The notes under the pieces: generated by a model
Seen by the model: the letters and a program-made list of their open reading frames with translations, nothing else
Databases searched by the model: none
What the model was told of the DNA's origin: nothing
NCBI GenBank assembly: GCA_963976395.1
Contig: CAXBLG010000028.1
Coordinates: 1 to 35,497 of the forward strand
Source: UBA11612 sp963976395
GTDB lineage: Bacteria; Pseudomonadota; Alphaproteobacteria; Rhodospirillales; Rhodospirillaceae
Direction: 5' to 3'
Length of the DNA: 35,497 bases
Shown: positions 23,812 to 31,751 of the stretch, in pieces
How the letters are laid out: every line of letters begins with the position of its first letter
How positions within the stretch are numbered: position 1 is the first letter of the stretch
Translations under genes and position numbers: made by a program

Positions 23812-25203
23812 TTAATGGCCACTGTGGCCACTGCTAGGCTTAACGACGCGAACTACGGTTTGATCAGTGATGTTCACGTCGGATCCCGGTGCGCGGGTGG
23901 TGGCAACCGGTTCACCTTTCCATTCGTAGGCAACTGTACCTTTTGGATTTTCGAACCAGCCTGGATCGCTATAATCGTTGGCGTCCAAACCTTCTCGTAT
24001 CTTCACGACAGAAAACATCCCGCCCATTTCAATCGGACCAAACTGGCCATAGCCGGTCATCATGGGCAGGGTGTTGTCCGGGAGGGGCATCTCCATTTCG
24101 CCCATATCAGCCATCCCGGCAGATCCCATAGTCATGTAGTCCGGAACTAGTCGCTTTATTTTTTTGGCGACCTCCGTTTTGTCCACACCAATAAAATTTT
24201 GAATATCGTGTCCCATAGCATTCATGGTGTGGTGGGACTTGTGGCAGTGAAAGGCCCAGTCTCCTTCGTATTTTGCATCAACTTCGAACGCCCTAATGGC
24301 GCCGACCGGTACATCTATCGTTGTTTCGGGCCACCGCGCTTCTGGCCGGACCCATCCTCCGTCCGTACAGGTGACTTCAAAGTCGTATCCGTGCATGTGA
24401 ATTGGATGGTTGGTCATCGATAGATTGCCGATGCGTACACGCATCCGTTCATTCTTACGGGCAACTAGATGATCGATTCCTGGAAAGACGCGGCTGTTGA
24501 ACGTCCATAGGTTGAAATCGAGCATTTCAGAGACGCGCGGCACGTAGCTGCCCGGTTCGATGTCGTATGAATTGGTCATGAAAACAAAGTCCCGATCCAC
24601 GCGCATGAACGACGGATCTTTGGGGTGGACGATAAACATCCCCATCATACCCATGGCCATCTGAACCATTTCGTCGGCATGAGGGTGGTACATAAAAGTG
24701 CCGCTTTTCAAGAGTTCAAATTCATAGACGTAGGTCTGGCCTGGCTTGATCTGCGGCTGAGATAATCCGCCCACACCATCCATGCCGCTGGGCAGCAACA
24801 TTCCGTGCCAGTGAATCGTGGTGTGCTCCGGCAATTTATTCGTCACAAATAGACGAACTTTGTCGCCCTCCACGGCTTCGATGGTGGGCCCCGGTGATTG
24901 GCCGTTGTAACCCCATAAATGGGCCACCATGCCAGGGGCCATTTCGCGGAGCACGGGCTCGGCGACAAGATGAAATTCCTTCCAGCCGTTTCTCATCCGC
25001 CACGGTAGAGTCCAGCCATTGAGTGTGACGACCGGCTGGTACTCAGGTCCGCTTGTAGGGTGGAGCGGTGGCTGCATCACGGCATGCTCCATTGTTGGGG
25101 CTTCGGGCAGAGACGCGGCTTGTACGCGCCCGCTAACCAGATCCGTGCCGACAAGGGCGGCGACACCGGATGCTTCAAGAAATGAACGTCTAGAGATGGG
25201 CAT
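23812..25203 (-). CDS. Tat-exported multicopper oxidase (CopA/CumA type)
   Basis: The 463-aa product oxidises Cu(I) to the less toxic Cu(II) in the periplasm (family knowledge). The N-terminus SRRSFLEASGVAALVG is a Tat signal. All four copper-binding segments are present: HWHG (131-134), YHPH (172-175), HPIHMHG (266-272) and HCHKSHHTMNAM (319-330), including the type-1 Met axial ligand. Met-rich stretches (MVQMAMGMMGMF; MTMGSAGMADMGEMEM) could bind or deliver Cu(I). AAGGA precedes the ATG. It lies between the TolC-family gene and the cupredoxin gene, with gaps of about 20 bp on each side, a tight copper operon. Confidence 0.93.
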   Translation of the reverse strand: MPISRRSFLEASGVAALVGTDLVSGRVQAASLPEAPTMEHAVMQPPLHPTSGPEYQPVVTLNGWTLPWRMRNGWKEFHLVAEPVLREMAPGMVAHLWGYNGQSPGPTIEAVEGDKVRLFVTNKLPEHTTIHWHGMLLPSGMDGVGGLSQPQIKPGQTYVYEFELLKSGTFMYHPHADEMVQMAMGMMGMFIVHPKDPSFMRVDRDFVFMTNSYDIEPGSYVPRVSEMLDFNLWTFNSRVFPGIDHLVARKNERMRVRIGNLSMTNHPIHMHGYDFEVTCTDGGWVRPEARWPETTIDVPVGAIRAFEVDAKYEGDWAFHCHKSHHTMNAMGHDIQNFIGVDKTEVAKKIKRLVPDYMTMGSAGMADMGEMEMPLPDNTLPMMTGYGQFGPIEMGGMFSVVKIREGLDANDYSDPGWFENPKGTVAYEWKGEPVATTRAPGSDVNITDQTVVRVVKPSSGHSGH

Positions 25204-25223
25204 TGATTTTTTCCTTATTCGAA

Positions 25224-26660
25224 TCAGTGATCGCCGCCGGCGTTGTCGGTCGACAAGGCCATGCCGGACTCTGGGATTCCGGTGAAATGTTCCCCGGCAA
25301 TCATGGCGTTGCGGAAGTTGACGTCAGCGATGAAGAAATTGCGGCGCGCTTCAATCGCGTCAATGTTCATGCCAATACTCTCGCGGGCTGTCGCGAGAAG
25401 CTCAAATGCATCGACAAGCATCCCGTTGTATTTAAGTAGTGTTTCCTCATTGATAATTGTTCCCATGGGCAAGATTTCATTCTCGTACCGAAGCGAAATC
25501 TCATGGAAGCCATTGTATGCTCTGTAGGCGTCGCGTACTTCGGATCGCGCATTTATGGCCATTTCCGTCAATTCATTCACGGCCTGCATATAGATTTCCT
25601 TTGCCCGACGGACGCTAACCGAACCGAAGTCGAAAATTGGAATTTGAATCGCAACTTCGAACCCCTGCGACGTTGATTTACTGCCGCCATCCCGATCGGT
25701 TCGGCTGATTCCAGAAAGCTCAAGAAGAGATATAAAGCGCGTGGCCTCCGTTAAACCAAGCGCCCGAGCAGTTGCATCTAACCTGTGGCGCGCTGCGACC
25801 AGGTCTACGCGTTGCCGAATTGCATCGGCCTCGAGATTGCCAACCGGTTCAAGTTGCATGGGAAGGTTGGGAAGGCGAACCGGAAGGTCAAATTTTGCGT
25901 CGTCACCCCAGAGACCAAGAGCTCTTGTCAGAGCCTCTCTCTCAGAAGCAGCGATAAGGCGGGCTTCAGATACTTGGTTGGAAATATCTGCGTAGTACGC
26001 TGCGGCACGCGCCTGATCTAAACGAGTTGCTGCCCCGGTTTCACCCAGTGAGCGTGTCAGGTCAGCGGCGGCCTCCGCAGAGACGAGAGCTTCTTCTAAA
26101 AACGCGACAATTTGCTTGGCAGCGACAGCACGGTAAAAGGCGCGGCGCGTTTCTGCCGCTAGTCGAAACGTGGCCTCGACAGCTCCGTATTGTGCGGCGC
26201 GGAACTGTGTTTCTCCCAGCTTCTTTCGGACAGGGAGGGTCAAGAGATCAAGAACATCAAAAGCTAACCGACGTTCAATTTCTAGAATGCCACTGCCGGA
26301 AATGCGTTCCAGGGATAAGGTGGGATTAGGAGGGAGGCTGGCGGTTATATATGCGGCCTCCGAGAGCCCAAGCGAATTATACTGAGCTTGAAGACCTCTA
26401 TTATTGAGCAAAGCAATCTGCGCCGCTGCTTCATCTGTTAAAGGAGATGAAAGCAACTCCGATACTCGAGTCTGTATTGCCTGCGCGTCCGCCTCATTCC
26501 CCACTTTGGCAACATCTTTTCCGATTGCAGCAGCTACGCGATCGGCTACAGGCGACATTCCGCCGTCTGCAGAAAACGTTGCGCATCCGCTCATGACAAT
26601 CAGCAGAAAACCAGCAGCGCCTGCCTGCTTTGCGAGTCGGCTAGTGTTGGTTATGTTCAT
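25224..26660 (-). CDS. TolC-family outer-membrane lipoprotein of the copper operon
   Basis: The 478-aa product has lipobox MSGC (Cys 26). OEP-type long helices are visible (LLNNRGLQAQYNSLGLSEAA, RLAAETRRAFYRAVAAKQIV, AARHRLDATARALGL, RSEVRDAYRAYNGFHEI). No RND pump or adaptor lies in this operon; its neighbours are the multicopper oxidase and a small lipoprotein. It takes the position that CopB holds in classical copAB operons, so it may serve copper tolerance as an outer-membrane partner or pair with CusBA in trans (inference). The ATG at 26660 follows GGGGAG. Its start overlaps the end of the upstream lipoprotein by 20 bases. Confidence 0.88.
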   Translation of the reverse strand: MNITNTSRLAKQAGAAGFLLIVMSGCATFSADGGMSPVADRVAAAIGKDVAKVGNEADAQAIQTRVSELLSSPLTDEAAAQIALLNNRGLQAQYNSLGLSEAAYITASLPPNPTLSLERISGSGILEIERRLAFDVLDLLTLPVRKKLGETQFRAAQYGAVEATFRLAAETRRAFYRAVAAKQIVAFLEEALVSAEAAADLTRSLGETGAATRLDQARAAAYYADISNQVSEARLIAASEREALTRALGLWGDDAKFDLPVRLPNLPMQLEPVGNLEADAIRQRVDLVAARHRLDATARALGLTEATRFISLLELSGISRTDRDGGSKSTSQGFEVAIQIPIFDFGSVSVRRAKEIYMQAVNELTEMAINARSEVRDAYRAYNGFHEISLRYENEILPMGTIINEETLLKYNGMLVDAFELLATARESIGMNIDAIEARRNFFIADVNFRNAMIAGEHFTGIPESGMALSTDNAGGDH

Positions 26661-26877
26661 CGTGCTCCCCTTCCGTCGGCCCAACTTGGGCATTTTGTTC
26701 TTTCCATGACTTCGGCGTGACGGGTGCATAGCGCGCCGCATCATCATTCACAGGAACGTAAATTGTGGAGCTAACTGCGGCGGTGGAATCGCTGGGATCC
26801 TTCCCAGACGTGATGATAGGTGGTCCAGCGCATGCGGAGAGCAATAGCGTGACTGTAGCAATATTTAGATATCTCAA
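26641..26877 (-). CDS. Small His-tailed lipoprotein
   Basis: The 78-aa product has a lipoprotein signal LRYLNIATVTLLLSACAG, lipidated at the Cys of LSAC. The short mature part has an acidic and His-rich tail (GPTEGEHDEHNQH) and a central RYAPVTPKSWKEQ motif. No named family is recognised. Similar small lipoproteins are seen upstream of TolC/multicopper oxidase pairs. The start is the TTG at 26877, because GAGGAGG lies 5 bases upstream and the product then begins exactly with the signal peptide. It overlaps the TolC-family gene, which suggests coupling. Confidence 0.7.
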   Translation of the reverse strand: MRYLNIATVTLLLSACAGPPIITSGKDPSDSTAAVSSTIYVPVNDDAARYAPVTPKSWKEQNAQVGPTEGEHDEHNQH

Positions 26878-26926
26878 GGTAGCCTCCTCGCGTCGCAACT
26901 CTGTGCAACTCAATTGATAGCGGGGG

Positions 26927-26956
26927 CCTATCCGTACAGATGTACAGATAGGTCAA
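26927..26956 (-). promoter_or_regulatory. 26-bp imperfect palindrome overlapping a putative promoter
   Basis: Bases 26927-26952 form a palindrome symmetric at 22 of 26 positions, with outer arms CCTATC/GATAGG and core TACA-GA-TGTA (26935-26944). On the minus strand TTGACC (26956-26951) overlaps its edge as a -35 element; the -10 (about 26932-26927, GATAGG) is poor. The core fits the TACANNTGTA cop box of CopY and also recalls the mer operator. It precedes the lipoprotein-TolC-oxidase genes and may give them their own regulation. Confidence 0.6.
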
Positions 26957-26990
26957 TGTCACCAAGACCGGAGCCGAGGCGGCCCAGGCT

Positions 26991-27398
26991 TTAGGCTATC
27001 GCTGCGCGACGAGGAGGATGATAAATACGATCGGAAGGAGCCGAAGACAGTGGCGTTGCTGGGCCCTCTGCTTGGGTATTCGGCTTAATATAGGGAGGGA
27101 GGGAGGTGGGCATTACCATGACCGCGGAATGGCACATTTGATCGCAGCAGCATGAAGATGAGGTATTATGATCGTGCTGAGTGCCTTCATGACACTGCAT
27201 TTCAATATCGCAGTCTTGTGCTGAGTTGTTGGCGCTCCCGGCAGTCCGTTCTTGGTGGCCTGTATCAACCGTATGACGGGGGGCAGGTTGTGATCCGTGA
27301 GCGTTACTCGGTTGTGTCGCCAAGATTAGAAATGGTAGTGCGACGAGGGCTGCGCTCACAATACGCTTTATATACCTCAAGTGCGCGTTCGTGTTCAT
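26991..27398 (-). CDS. Small secreted Cys/His-rich protein translationally coupled to csoR
   Basis: The 135-aa product has a Sec signal (IVSAALVALPFLILATQPSNA, cleavage about residue 33). A metal-ligand-rich centre follows (CDIEMQCHEGTQHDHN, then SSSCCCDQMCHSAVMVM), and a Pro-rich tail ends YHPPRRAAIA. No family is recognised. The design is the same as the small proteins at 295-669 and 19803-20162. Its ATG overlaps the csoR stop as ATGA, so both come from one CsoR-controlled transcript. Periplasmic copper binding is the likely role (inference). Confidence 0.75.
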   Translation of the reverse strand: MNTNAHLRYIKRIVSAALVALPFLILATQPSNAHGSQPAPRHTVDTGHQERTAGSANNSAQDCDIEMQCHEGTQHDHNTSSSCCCDQMCHSAVMVMPTSLPPYIKPNTQAEGPATPLSSAPSDRIYHPPRRAAIA

Positions 27399-27670
27399 CG
27401 ACCACTCAATCCTAGTACTTCCATAAGCTCGTCGACTTTCTCTCGGCTTTCTTCCTTGTCGCCAGATTCCATGGCGTGCCGAACGCAGTGTCCGATGTGG
27501 TCGCGAAGAATTTCCTCTTCTACACGCCGCAAGGCTGCGCGAGCGGCTGAAATTTGTGTCACGACATCAATGCAATAACGGTCTTCTTCGACCATTCTAG
27601 AAAGACCGCGCACTTGGCCTTCAGCGCGCTTTAATCGTCTCAGACATGAAGATTTAGTAGTCGTTTGCAT
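27395..27670 (-). CDS. csoR: CsoR-type copper-sensing repressor
   Basis: The 91-aa DUF156/CsoR-RcnR family all-helical repressor begins SSCLRRLKRAEGQVRGLSRM. The Cu(I) ligand set of CsoR (C36, H61, C65 in M. tuberculosis) is present as C33 (RYCIDV), H58 and C62 (DHIGHC), with the same spacing. This marks a copper rather than nickel (RcnR) or formaldehyde (FrmR) sensor. The start is taken at ATG 27670; ATG 27679 lies inside an operator and is less likely. Two operators lie immediately upstream, so it should repress itself and the divergent plus-strand genes until Cu(I) binds. Confidence 0.92.
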   Translation of the reverse strand: MQTTTKSSCLRRLKRAEGQVRGLSRMVEEDRYCIDVVTQISAARAALRRVEEEILRDHIGHCVRHAMESGDKEESREKVDELMEVLGLSGR

Positions 27671-27672
27671 GC

Positions 27673-27701
27673 TTGACATATACCCTATGCGGGTATATAT
27701 A
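27673..27701 (+). promoter_or_regulatory. Consensus sigma-70 promoter enclosing a CsoR operator
   Basis: TTGACA (27673-27678) and TATATA (27696-27701) are 17 bp apart, a near-ideal promoter directed to the Cys-rich peptide gene at 27758. Transcription should start near 27708. The spacer is filled by the operator palindrome at 27679-27697, so repressor binding would block polymerase. Confidence 0.8.
27679..27697. promoter_or_regulatory. CsoR-type operator 1 (TATACCC-N5-GGGTATA)
   Basis: A perfect 7-5-7 inverted repeat with spacer TATGC lies just upstream of csoR and within the plus-strand promoter spacer. G/C tracts flanked by TA-rich arms are characteristic of CsoR/RcnR operators. It has the same arms as operator 2, centred 35 bp away. 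Confidence 0.8.
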
Positions 27702-27713
27702 CACAAGAGACAA

Positions 27714-27732
27714 TATACCCTAATGGGGTATA
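27714..27732. promoter_or_regulatory. CsoR-type operator 2 (TATACCC-N5-GGGTATA)
   Basis: A second perfect 7-5-7 inverted repeat with identical arms and spacer TAATG lies just after the predicted plus-strand transcription start and upstream of any csoR promoter on the minus strand. Two tetramers could bind side by side. Confidence 0.8.
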
Positions 27733-27757
27733 CAATGTGAAACATTAGGAGGCGAAG

Positions 27758-28009
27758 ATGAGCTTCGGTGAATTGCGCGCTTTAAAACAGAACGATAAAG
27801 CCTACGGACACTCTGCAGCGCCAGTGGTCGGTGGTGTTTGTTGTTCGACAACCAAGCCTTCCTCTCATCCTAATAAGTCCAAATGCTGCGATGCAACAGA
27901 GCAGGGTTCTGGTCAAATTGAGGTGCTCGCTGGAAAATCAATGGAAAGTCGCGCCGCAATTTCCGAGAAAGTTGATTCGCGTCATGGCGCGTCCTGCTGT
28001 TGCTCGTAG
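27758..28009 (+). CDS. Cys-rich 83-aa cytosolic peptide, first gene of the CsoR-regulated operon
   Basis: There is no signal peptide, so it is cytosolic. Seven cysteines occur as CC (28-29), CC (43-44) and CCC (80-82) in 83 residues, with His 18, His 37 and His 76. The spacing is unlike known metallothioneins and unlike HMA/CopZ chaperones (no CxxC). I do not recognise the family. As the first product of a copper-induced operon with a strong AGGAGG site 5 bases from the ATG, it is a good candidate Cu(I) buffer or carrier for the downstream Cu-ATPase (inference). A hairpin follows at 28013-28055. Confidence 0.75.
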   Translation: MSFGELRALKQNDKAYGHSAAPVVGGVCCSTTKPSSHPNKSKCCDATEQGSGQIEVLAGKSMESRAAISEKVDSRHGASCCCS

Positions 28010-28012
28010 CAT

Positions 28013-28055
28013 GCTCGTCAGTGCGGACTGAGGACTGCCGCGCAGACGGACGAGC
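28013..28055. repeat. Hairpin after the Cys-rich gene
   Basis: GCTCGTC (28013-28019) pairs with GACGAGC (28049-28055), with further inner GC pairing possible. There is no T run beyond TT. It may stabilise the short upstream mRNA or modulate read-through to the membrane protein gene. Confidence 0.35.
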
Positions 28056-28137
28056 TTGCGAATTGGAGAACACAATATTTGTGCTGATAGTTCTCTGAAC
28101 CAACCATTTAGGATTTGAGGACGAGAGGTTTGTTGCA

Positions 28138-28404
28138 ATGTCCCATGATGACAGTCATGCATCCACCGAGATTCAGCCAATTGAGTCTAGGCAACGCCGA
28201 CCCGATCGGATGGATCGGTTTATTCGCCATTGGGCGGTGACAGCGTTCATGATAGCTGCGGTGCTTTTCTACTTGGTGACTGAACATCAAGTGCATTTTT
28301 TCGGAGCATTGCCCTGGCTACTCATTCTTGCATGCCCGTTGGTTCACATTTTTATGCACGGTGGCCACGGCCATTCATCTGGCAAGAGTGATGTCGAGGA
28401 TTAA
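28138..28404 (+). CDS. DUF2933 small membrane protein
   Basis: The 88-aa product has a polar N-terminal part, two TM segments (about 32-48 and 55-72) and a Gly/His tail HIFMHGGHGHSSG typical of DUF2933 proteins, which occur in copper and other metal islands. Function is unknown; the His-rich tail could bind metal. GAGAGG lies upstream. The next gene starts 2 bases after the stop. Confidence 0.8.
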   Translation: MSHDDSHASTEIQPIESRQRRPDRMDRFIRHWAVTAFMIAAVLFYLVTEHQVHFFGALPWLLILACPLVHIFMHGGHGHSSGKSDVED

Positions 28405-28406
28405 CC

Positions 28407-29083
28407 ATGGAACATGCCGGCGAAACTGCCTACGGACTTTGGACAATCGTCTTTTTAAATGTGGCGATTATTCTTGCATTTGCTTTTAGTTTTACGAAAC
28501 CGTCTACGGTGCGCGATTGGCGCTCATTTGGCGCTCATTTGGCGCATTTTCTGCGTTTATCGTCGCATTATTTGTAGAAATGTATGGCTTTCCGCTGACC
28601 ATTTACCTCTTCTCAGGCTGGCTAACCAGTCGCTACCCAGAAATTGACTTCTTATCCCACGAAAGCGGTCATCTTTGGCACACCCTTCTTGGGCTTCCAG
28701 GAGATGCGCATTGGGATGTGTTTCATATCGCAAGTCTATTCTTGATCGTTGGCGGTTTCATGGTGTTGTCGGCGGCTTGGCGTGTTCTCTACACAGCGCA
28801 GCGCGAAAATCGCTTAGCGACAAGCGGCATATATTCAAGGCTGCGCCACCCTCAATATGTGGCGTTTGTATTAATCATGTTCGGATTCTTACTTCAGTGG
28901 CCAACCCTCGTGACCATAGTAATGTTTCCAATTCTTGTTTTCATGTATTGGCGGTTAGCGAGGCGGGAAGAAGCAGAGGCTCGGAAAGTATTTGGATCCG
29001 CATACGATGATTATGTACGGAAAGTCCCCGCATTTATTCCGAAGTTTGATCGCAAAGAATTTAATGCAGGAAGTCTGCCGTGA
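28407..29083 (+). pseudogene. Isoprenylcysteine carboxyl methyltransferase-like gene broken by an 11-bp duplication
   Basis: From ATG 28407 (GAGG upstream) the frame reads MEHAGETAYGLWTIVFLNVA to DWRSFG, then shifts and stops at 28575-28577. The correct continuation (GAFSAFIVALFVEMYGFPL to the end at 29083) is in another frame. The cause is visible: TGGCGCTCATT is present twice in tandem (28518-28528, 28529-28539), and removing one copy restores one open frame of about 220 aa. That protein is a multi-TM methyltransferase of the ICMT/PEMT family (SGIYSRLRHPQYVAFVLIMF; REEAEARKVFGSAYDDYVRK). The 188-aa downstream part could be expressed from TTG 28517. Slippage in the tandem copies could restore the gene. 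Confidence 0.85.
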
Positions 29084-29260
29084 TCACGACTAAGGAGCAT
29101 GTAATCTTTCATCGTGAATTACACTCTGGAGCGAGAAAGTGAACTTTACTCAAATTGCTTCGCGCTTTGTCGACCGAGTTAACCAACCTACGGCGAGGTG
29201 CCTGAGAAGTCAGAGGTTGAGGCGTTGGCAAGAAAATTGCGATGCAAAGGAATGGCGGCG

Positions 29261-31666
29261 ATGATAACGGAAACAAACAATCAAAACTCTGCAAAATCTT
29301 CTATCGACTCTGACAATCTGATTTCAGAGGACTTCCAGGGCACGGTCTATTCATGTCCGATGCATCCGGAGGTCCGTCTTCCCGCGCCGGGTGATTGTCC
29401 AAAATGCGGCATGCATCTTGTACCCGAAGGCGAAGTAAACGCGCCTTCTTCGGAAGGTAAAGATCGCTGCACGCATGGCGAGCACGAGGCTCCGAGCGGA
29501 AAGAACACGCGAGGCGGCGGATATGACAAGCTGCCGGACGGTTATTCTGGTGCAGTCTACACCTGCCCTATGCATCCGCAAGTGCGCCAAACCGAATCTG
29601 GCTCCTGTCCCATATGCGGTATGGGGTTGGAACTAGAGTCCGCGACTTCAGTCGCAGACGGGCCCAACCCCGAACTGCTCGACTTTACTCGTCGATTCTG
29701 GGTTGGAGCTGTTTTGACTTTTCCGCTTCTGGTTCTGACGATGGGTCCGTATCTGGGCTTGGGCGTACGTGAGATTTTCGGTGAACGCACTACGCTCTGG
29801 ATCGAGTTGGTGCTGGGAACTCCTGTAGTGCTTTGGTGTGGTTGGCCGTTCCTGGTGCGCGGCTGGAACTCATTCCGCACGATGAATCTCAACATGTTTA
29901 GCCTTATTGGTATGGGCGTTCTCGCAGCTTGGGCATTCAGTATCGTCGCTGTGCTGGCTCCGGATATTTTCCCCGACGGTTTTCGCGATGCCGAGGGTCA
30001 TGTCGGCGTCTATTTCGAGGCAGCGGCTGTGATCGTTACGTTGGTGCTCTTGGGCCAGGTGATGGAACTGCGCGCTCGCGAGGGTACCGGTAAGGCCATT
30101 CGCGCACTTCTCGATATGGCGGCGAAGACCGCGCAGGTGATTAGGCCTGATGGAACGGAAGAGGAGATATCACTGGAAGATGTGCAGGTCGGCGACCGGC
30201 TGCGCGTGCGGCCAGGCGACAAAGTGCCGGTCGATGGGAAGGTGATCGACGGTCGCTCGTCCGTCGACGAGAGCATGATCTCAGGTGAACCGGTCCCAGT
30301 GGAAAAGGTAGCCGACGATCCACTCACGGGTGCCACGATTAATGGCACGGGTAGCCTGATCATGGAAGCGACGAGGGTTGGCGCCGACACGATGCTCAGC
30401 CAAATCGTCGAGATGGTCGCCACTGCACAGCGCAGCCGCGCCCCGATCCAAAAATACGCGGATCAAGTGGCCGGCCTGTTCGTGCCAGTGGTGATCGGGA
30501 TCGCTATACTGTCCTTCATCGCTTGGGCGGCCTGGGGGCCGGCTCCGGCACTTAGCTATGGGTTGGTTGCCGCTGTCGCGGTGCTGATCATCGCTTGTCC
30601 TTGCGCACTGGGTCTTGCGACCCCGATGTCGATTATGACGGCCACTGGACGCGGCGCGCAGATGGGGGTTCTGATCAAGAATGCTGAGGCATTGGAGCGA
30701 TTCGAGAAAATTGACATTCTAATCGTGGATAAAACTGGAACTCTGACCGAGGGAAAGCCGCGGTTGGTAGCCGTTATGCCTGAGGAGGGGCATGCGGAAT
30801 CCGAAGTGCTACGCCTTGCCGCTTCGCTCGAACGTGGATCGGAACATCCTCTAGCCGAGGCCATTGTACGCGGGGCGGAAGAACGCGGTGTCAAGCTGGC
30901 CGATGCAGAGGACTTCGAAGCTGTGACGGGCAAGGGAGTCAAAGGGGTCGTCGATGGGAAGTCGGTAGCCTTGGGCAACTTGAAGCTGATCACCGACATG
31001 GGCCTCGACGGTGGCGGGTTAACTGAGACTGCGAATAACCGCCGCGATCAGGGCGAGACAGTGATGTTTGTAGTGTTGAATGGTGCGATTTCTGGCCTTG
31101 TCAGCGTTGCCGACCCTGTGAAAGAGACGACGCCGGCGGCACTGAAAGCGCTCCACGATCTGGGCTTTCGTATTATCATGGCCACCGGAGACAATGAGCG
31201 GACGGCAAAGGCTGTCGCGGGTCGCTTGGGCATCGACGAGATACGCGCCGATGTCCTGCCTGAGGACAAGGCCCGAATCATCCGGGAGCTTCAGGAGCAA
31301 GGCCATGGAGTGGCGATGGCGGGCGACGGCGTTAACGATGCGCCAGCACTGGCCCAGGCTGACGTCGGTATCGCGATGGGCACTGGCGCAGACGTAGCTA
31401 TCGAAAGCGCAGGATTTACACTGGTGAAGGGTAACCTCGACGGCATCGTTCGTGCGAGGCGCTTGAGCCGTGCCACGATGCGCAACATTCGCCAAAATCT
31501 ATTCTTCGCGCTGATCTACAATGCGGCTGGCGTACCGGTGGCTGCCGGTGTGCTCTATCCGGTGCTTGGCATATTGATCAACCCGATGTTCGCTGCATTC
31601 GCGATGAGCGCTTCGTCCATCTCAGTCGTGTTGAATGCTCTGAGGCTCAGGAACCTAAAGTTTTAA
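29261..31666 (+). CDS. copA: Cu(I)-exporting P1B-type ATPase with two HMBD modules
   Basis: The 801-aa product pumps Cu(I) from cytosol to periplasm using ATP. Instead of HMA domains, the N-terminus has two short heavy-metal-binding modules, YSCPMHPEVR...CPKCGMHL (about 30-52) and YTCPMHPQVR...CPICGMGL (about 100-122). About eight TM helices follow, with actuator loop SGEPVPV (341-347), transport motif CPC (446-448) in IIACPCALGLATP, DKTGTLT (Asp 490 phosphorylated), SEHPLAEAI and GDGVNDAPALAQADVGIAMG. TM7 YN (FALIYNAAG) and TM8 MSASS are the P1B-1 copper signatures. ATG 29261 follows AAGGA; ATG 29252 and GTG 29198 are alternatives. Confidence 0.94.
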   Translation: MITETNNQNSAKSSIDSDNLISEDFQGTVYSCPMHPEVRLPAPGDCPKCGMHLVPEGEVNAPSSEGKDRCTHGEHEAPSGKNTRGGGYDKLPDGYSGAVYTCPMHPQVRQTESGSCPICGMGLELESATSVADGPNPELLDFTRRFWVGAVLTFPLLVLTMGPYLGLGVREIFGERTTLWIELVLGTPVVLWCGWPFLVRGWNSFRTMNLNMFSLIGMGVLAAWAFSIVAVLAPDIFPDGFRDAEGHVGVYFEAAAVIVTLVLLGQVMELRAREGTGKAIRALLDMAAKTAQVIRPDGTEEEISLEDVQVGDRLRVRPGDKVPVDGKVIDGRSSVDESMISGEPVPVEKVADDPLTGATINGTGSLIMEATRVGADTMLSQIVEMVATAQRSRAPIQKYADQVAGLFVPVVIGIAILSFIAWAAWGPAPALSYGLVAAVAVLIIACPCALGLATPMSIMTATGRGAQMGVLIKNAEALERFEKIDILIVDKTGTLTEGKPRLVAVMPEEGHAESEVLRLAASLERGSEHPLAEAIVRGAEERGVKLADAEDFEAVTGKGVKGVVDGKSVALGNLKLITDMGLDGGGLTETANNRRDQGETVMFVVLNGAISGLVSVADPVKETTPAALKALHDLGFRIIMATGDNERTAKAVAGRLGIDEIRADVLPEDKARIIRELQEQGHGVAMAGDGVNDAPALAQADVGIAMGTGADVAIESAGFTLVKGNLDGIVRARRLSRATMRNIRQNLFFALIYNAAGVPVAAGVLYPVLGILINPMFAAFAMSASSISVVLNALRLRNLKF

Positions 31667-31751
31667 GGACGGAAGCAAGAGCACCGAGGCGCTCGTAGTT
31701 TCGCTTCCCACTGTTGACGTAAGTTGAACCGCTGAAGAGGGAGATCGAAAA

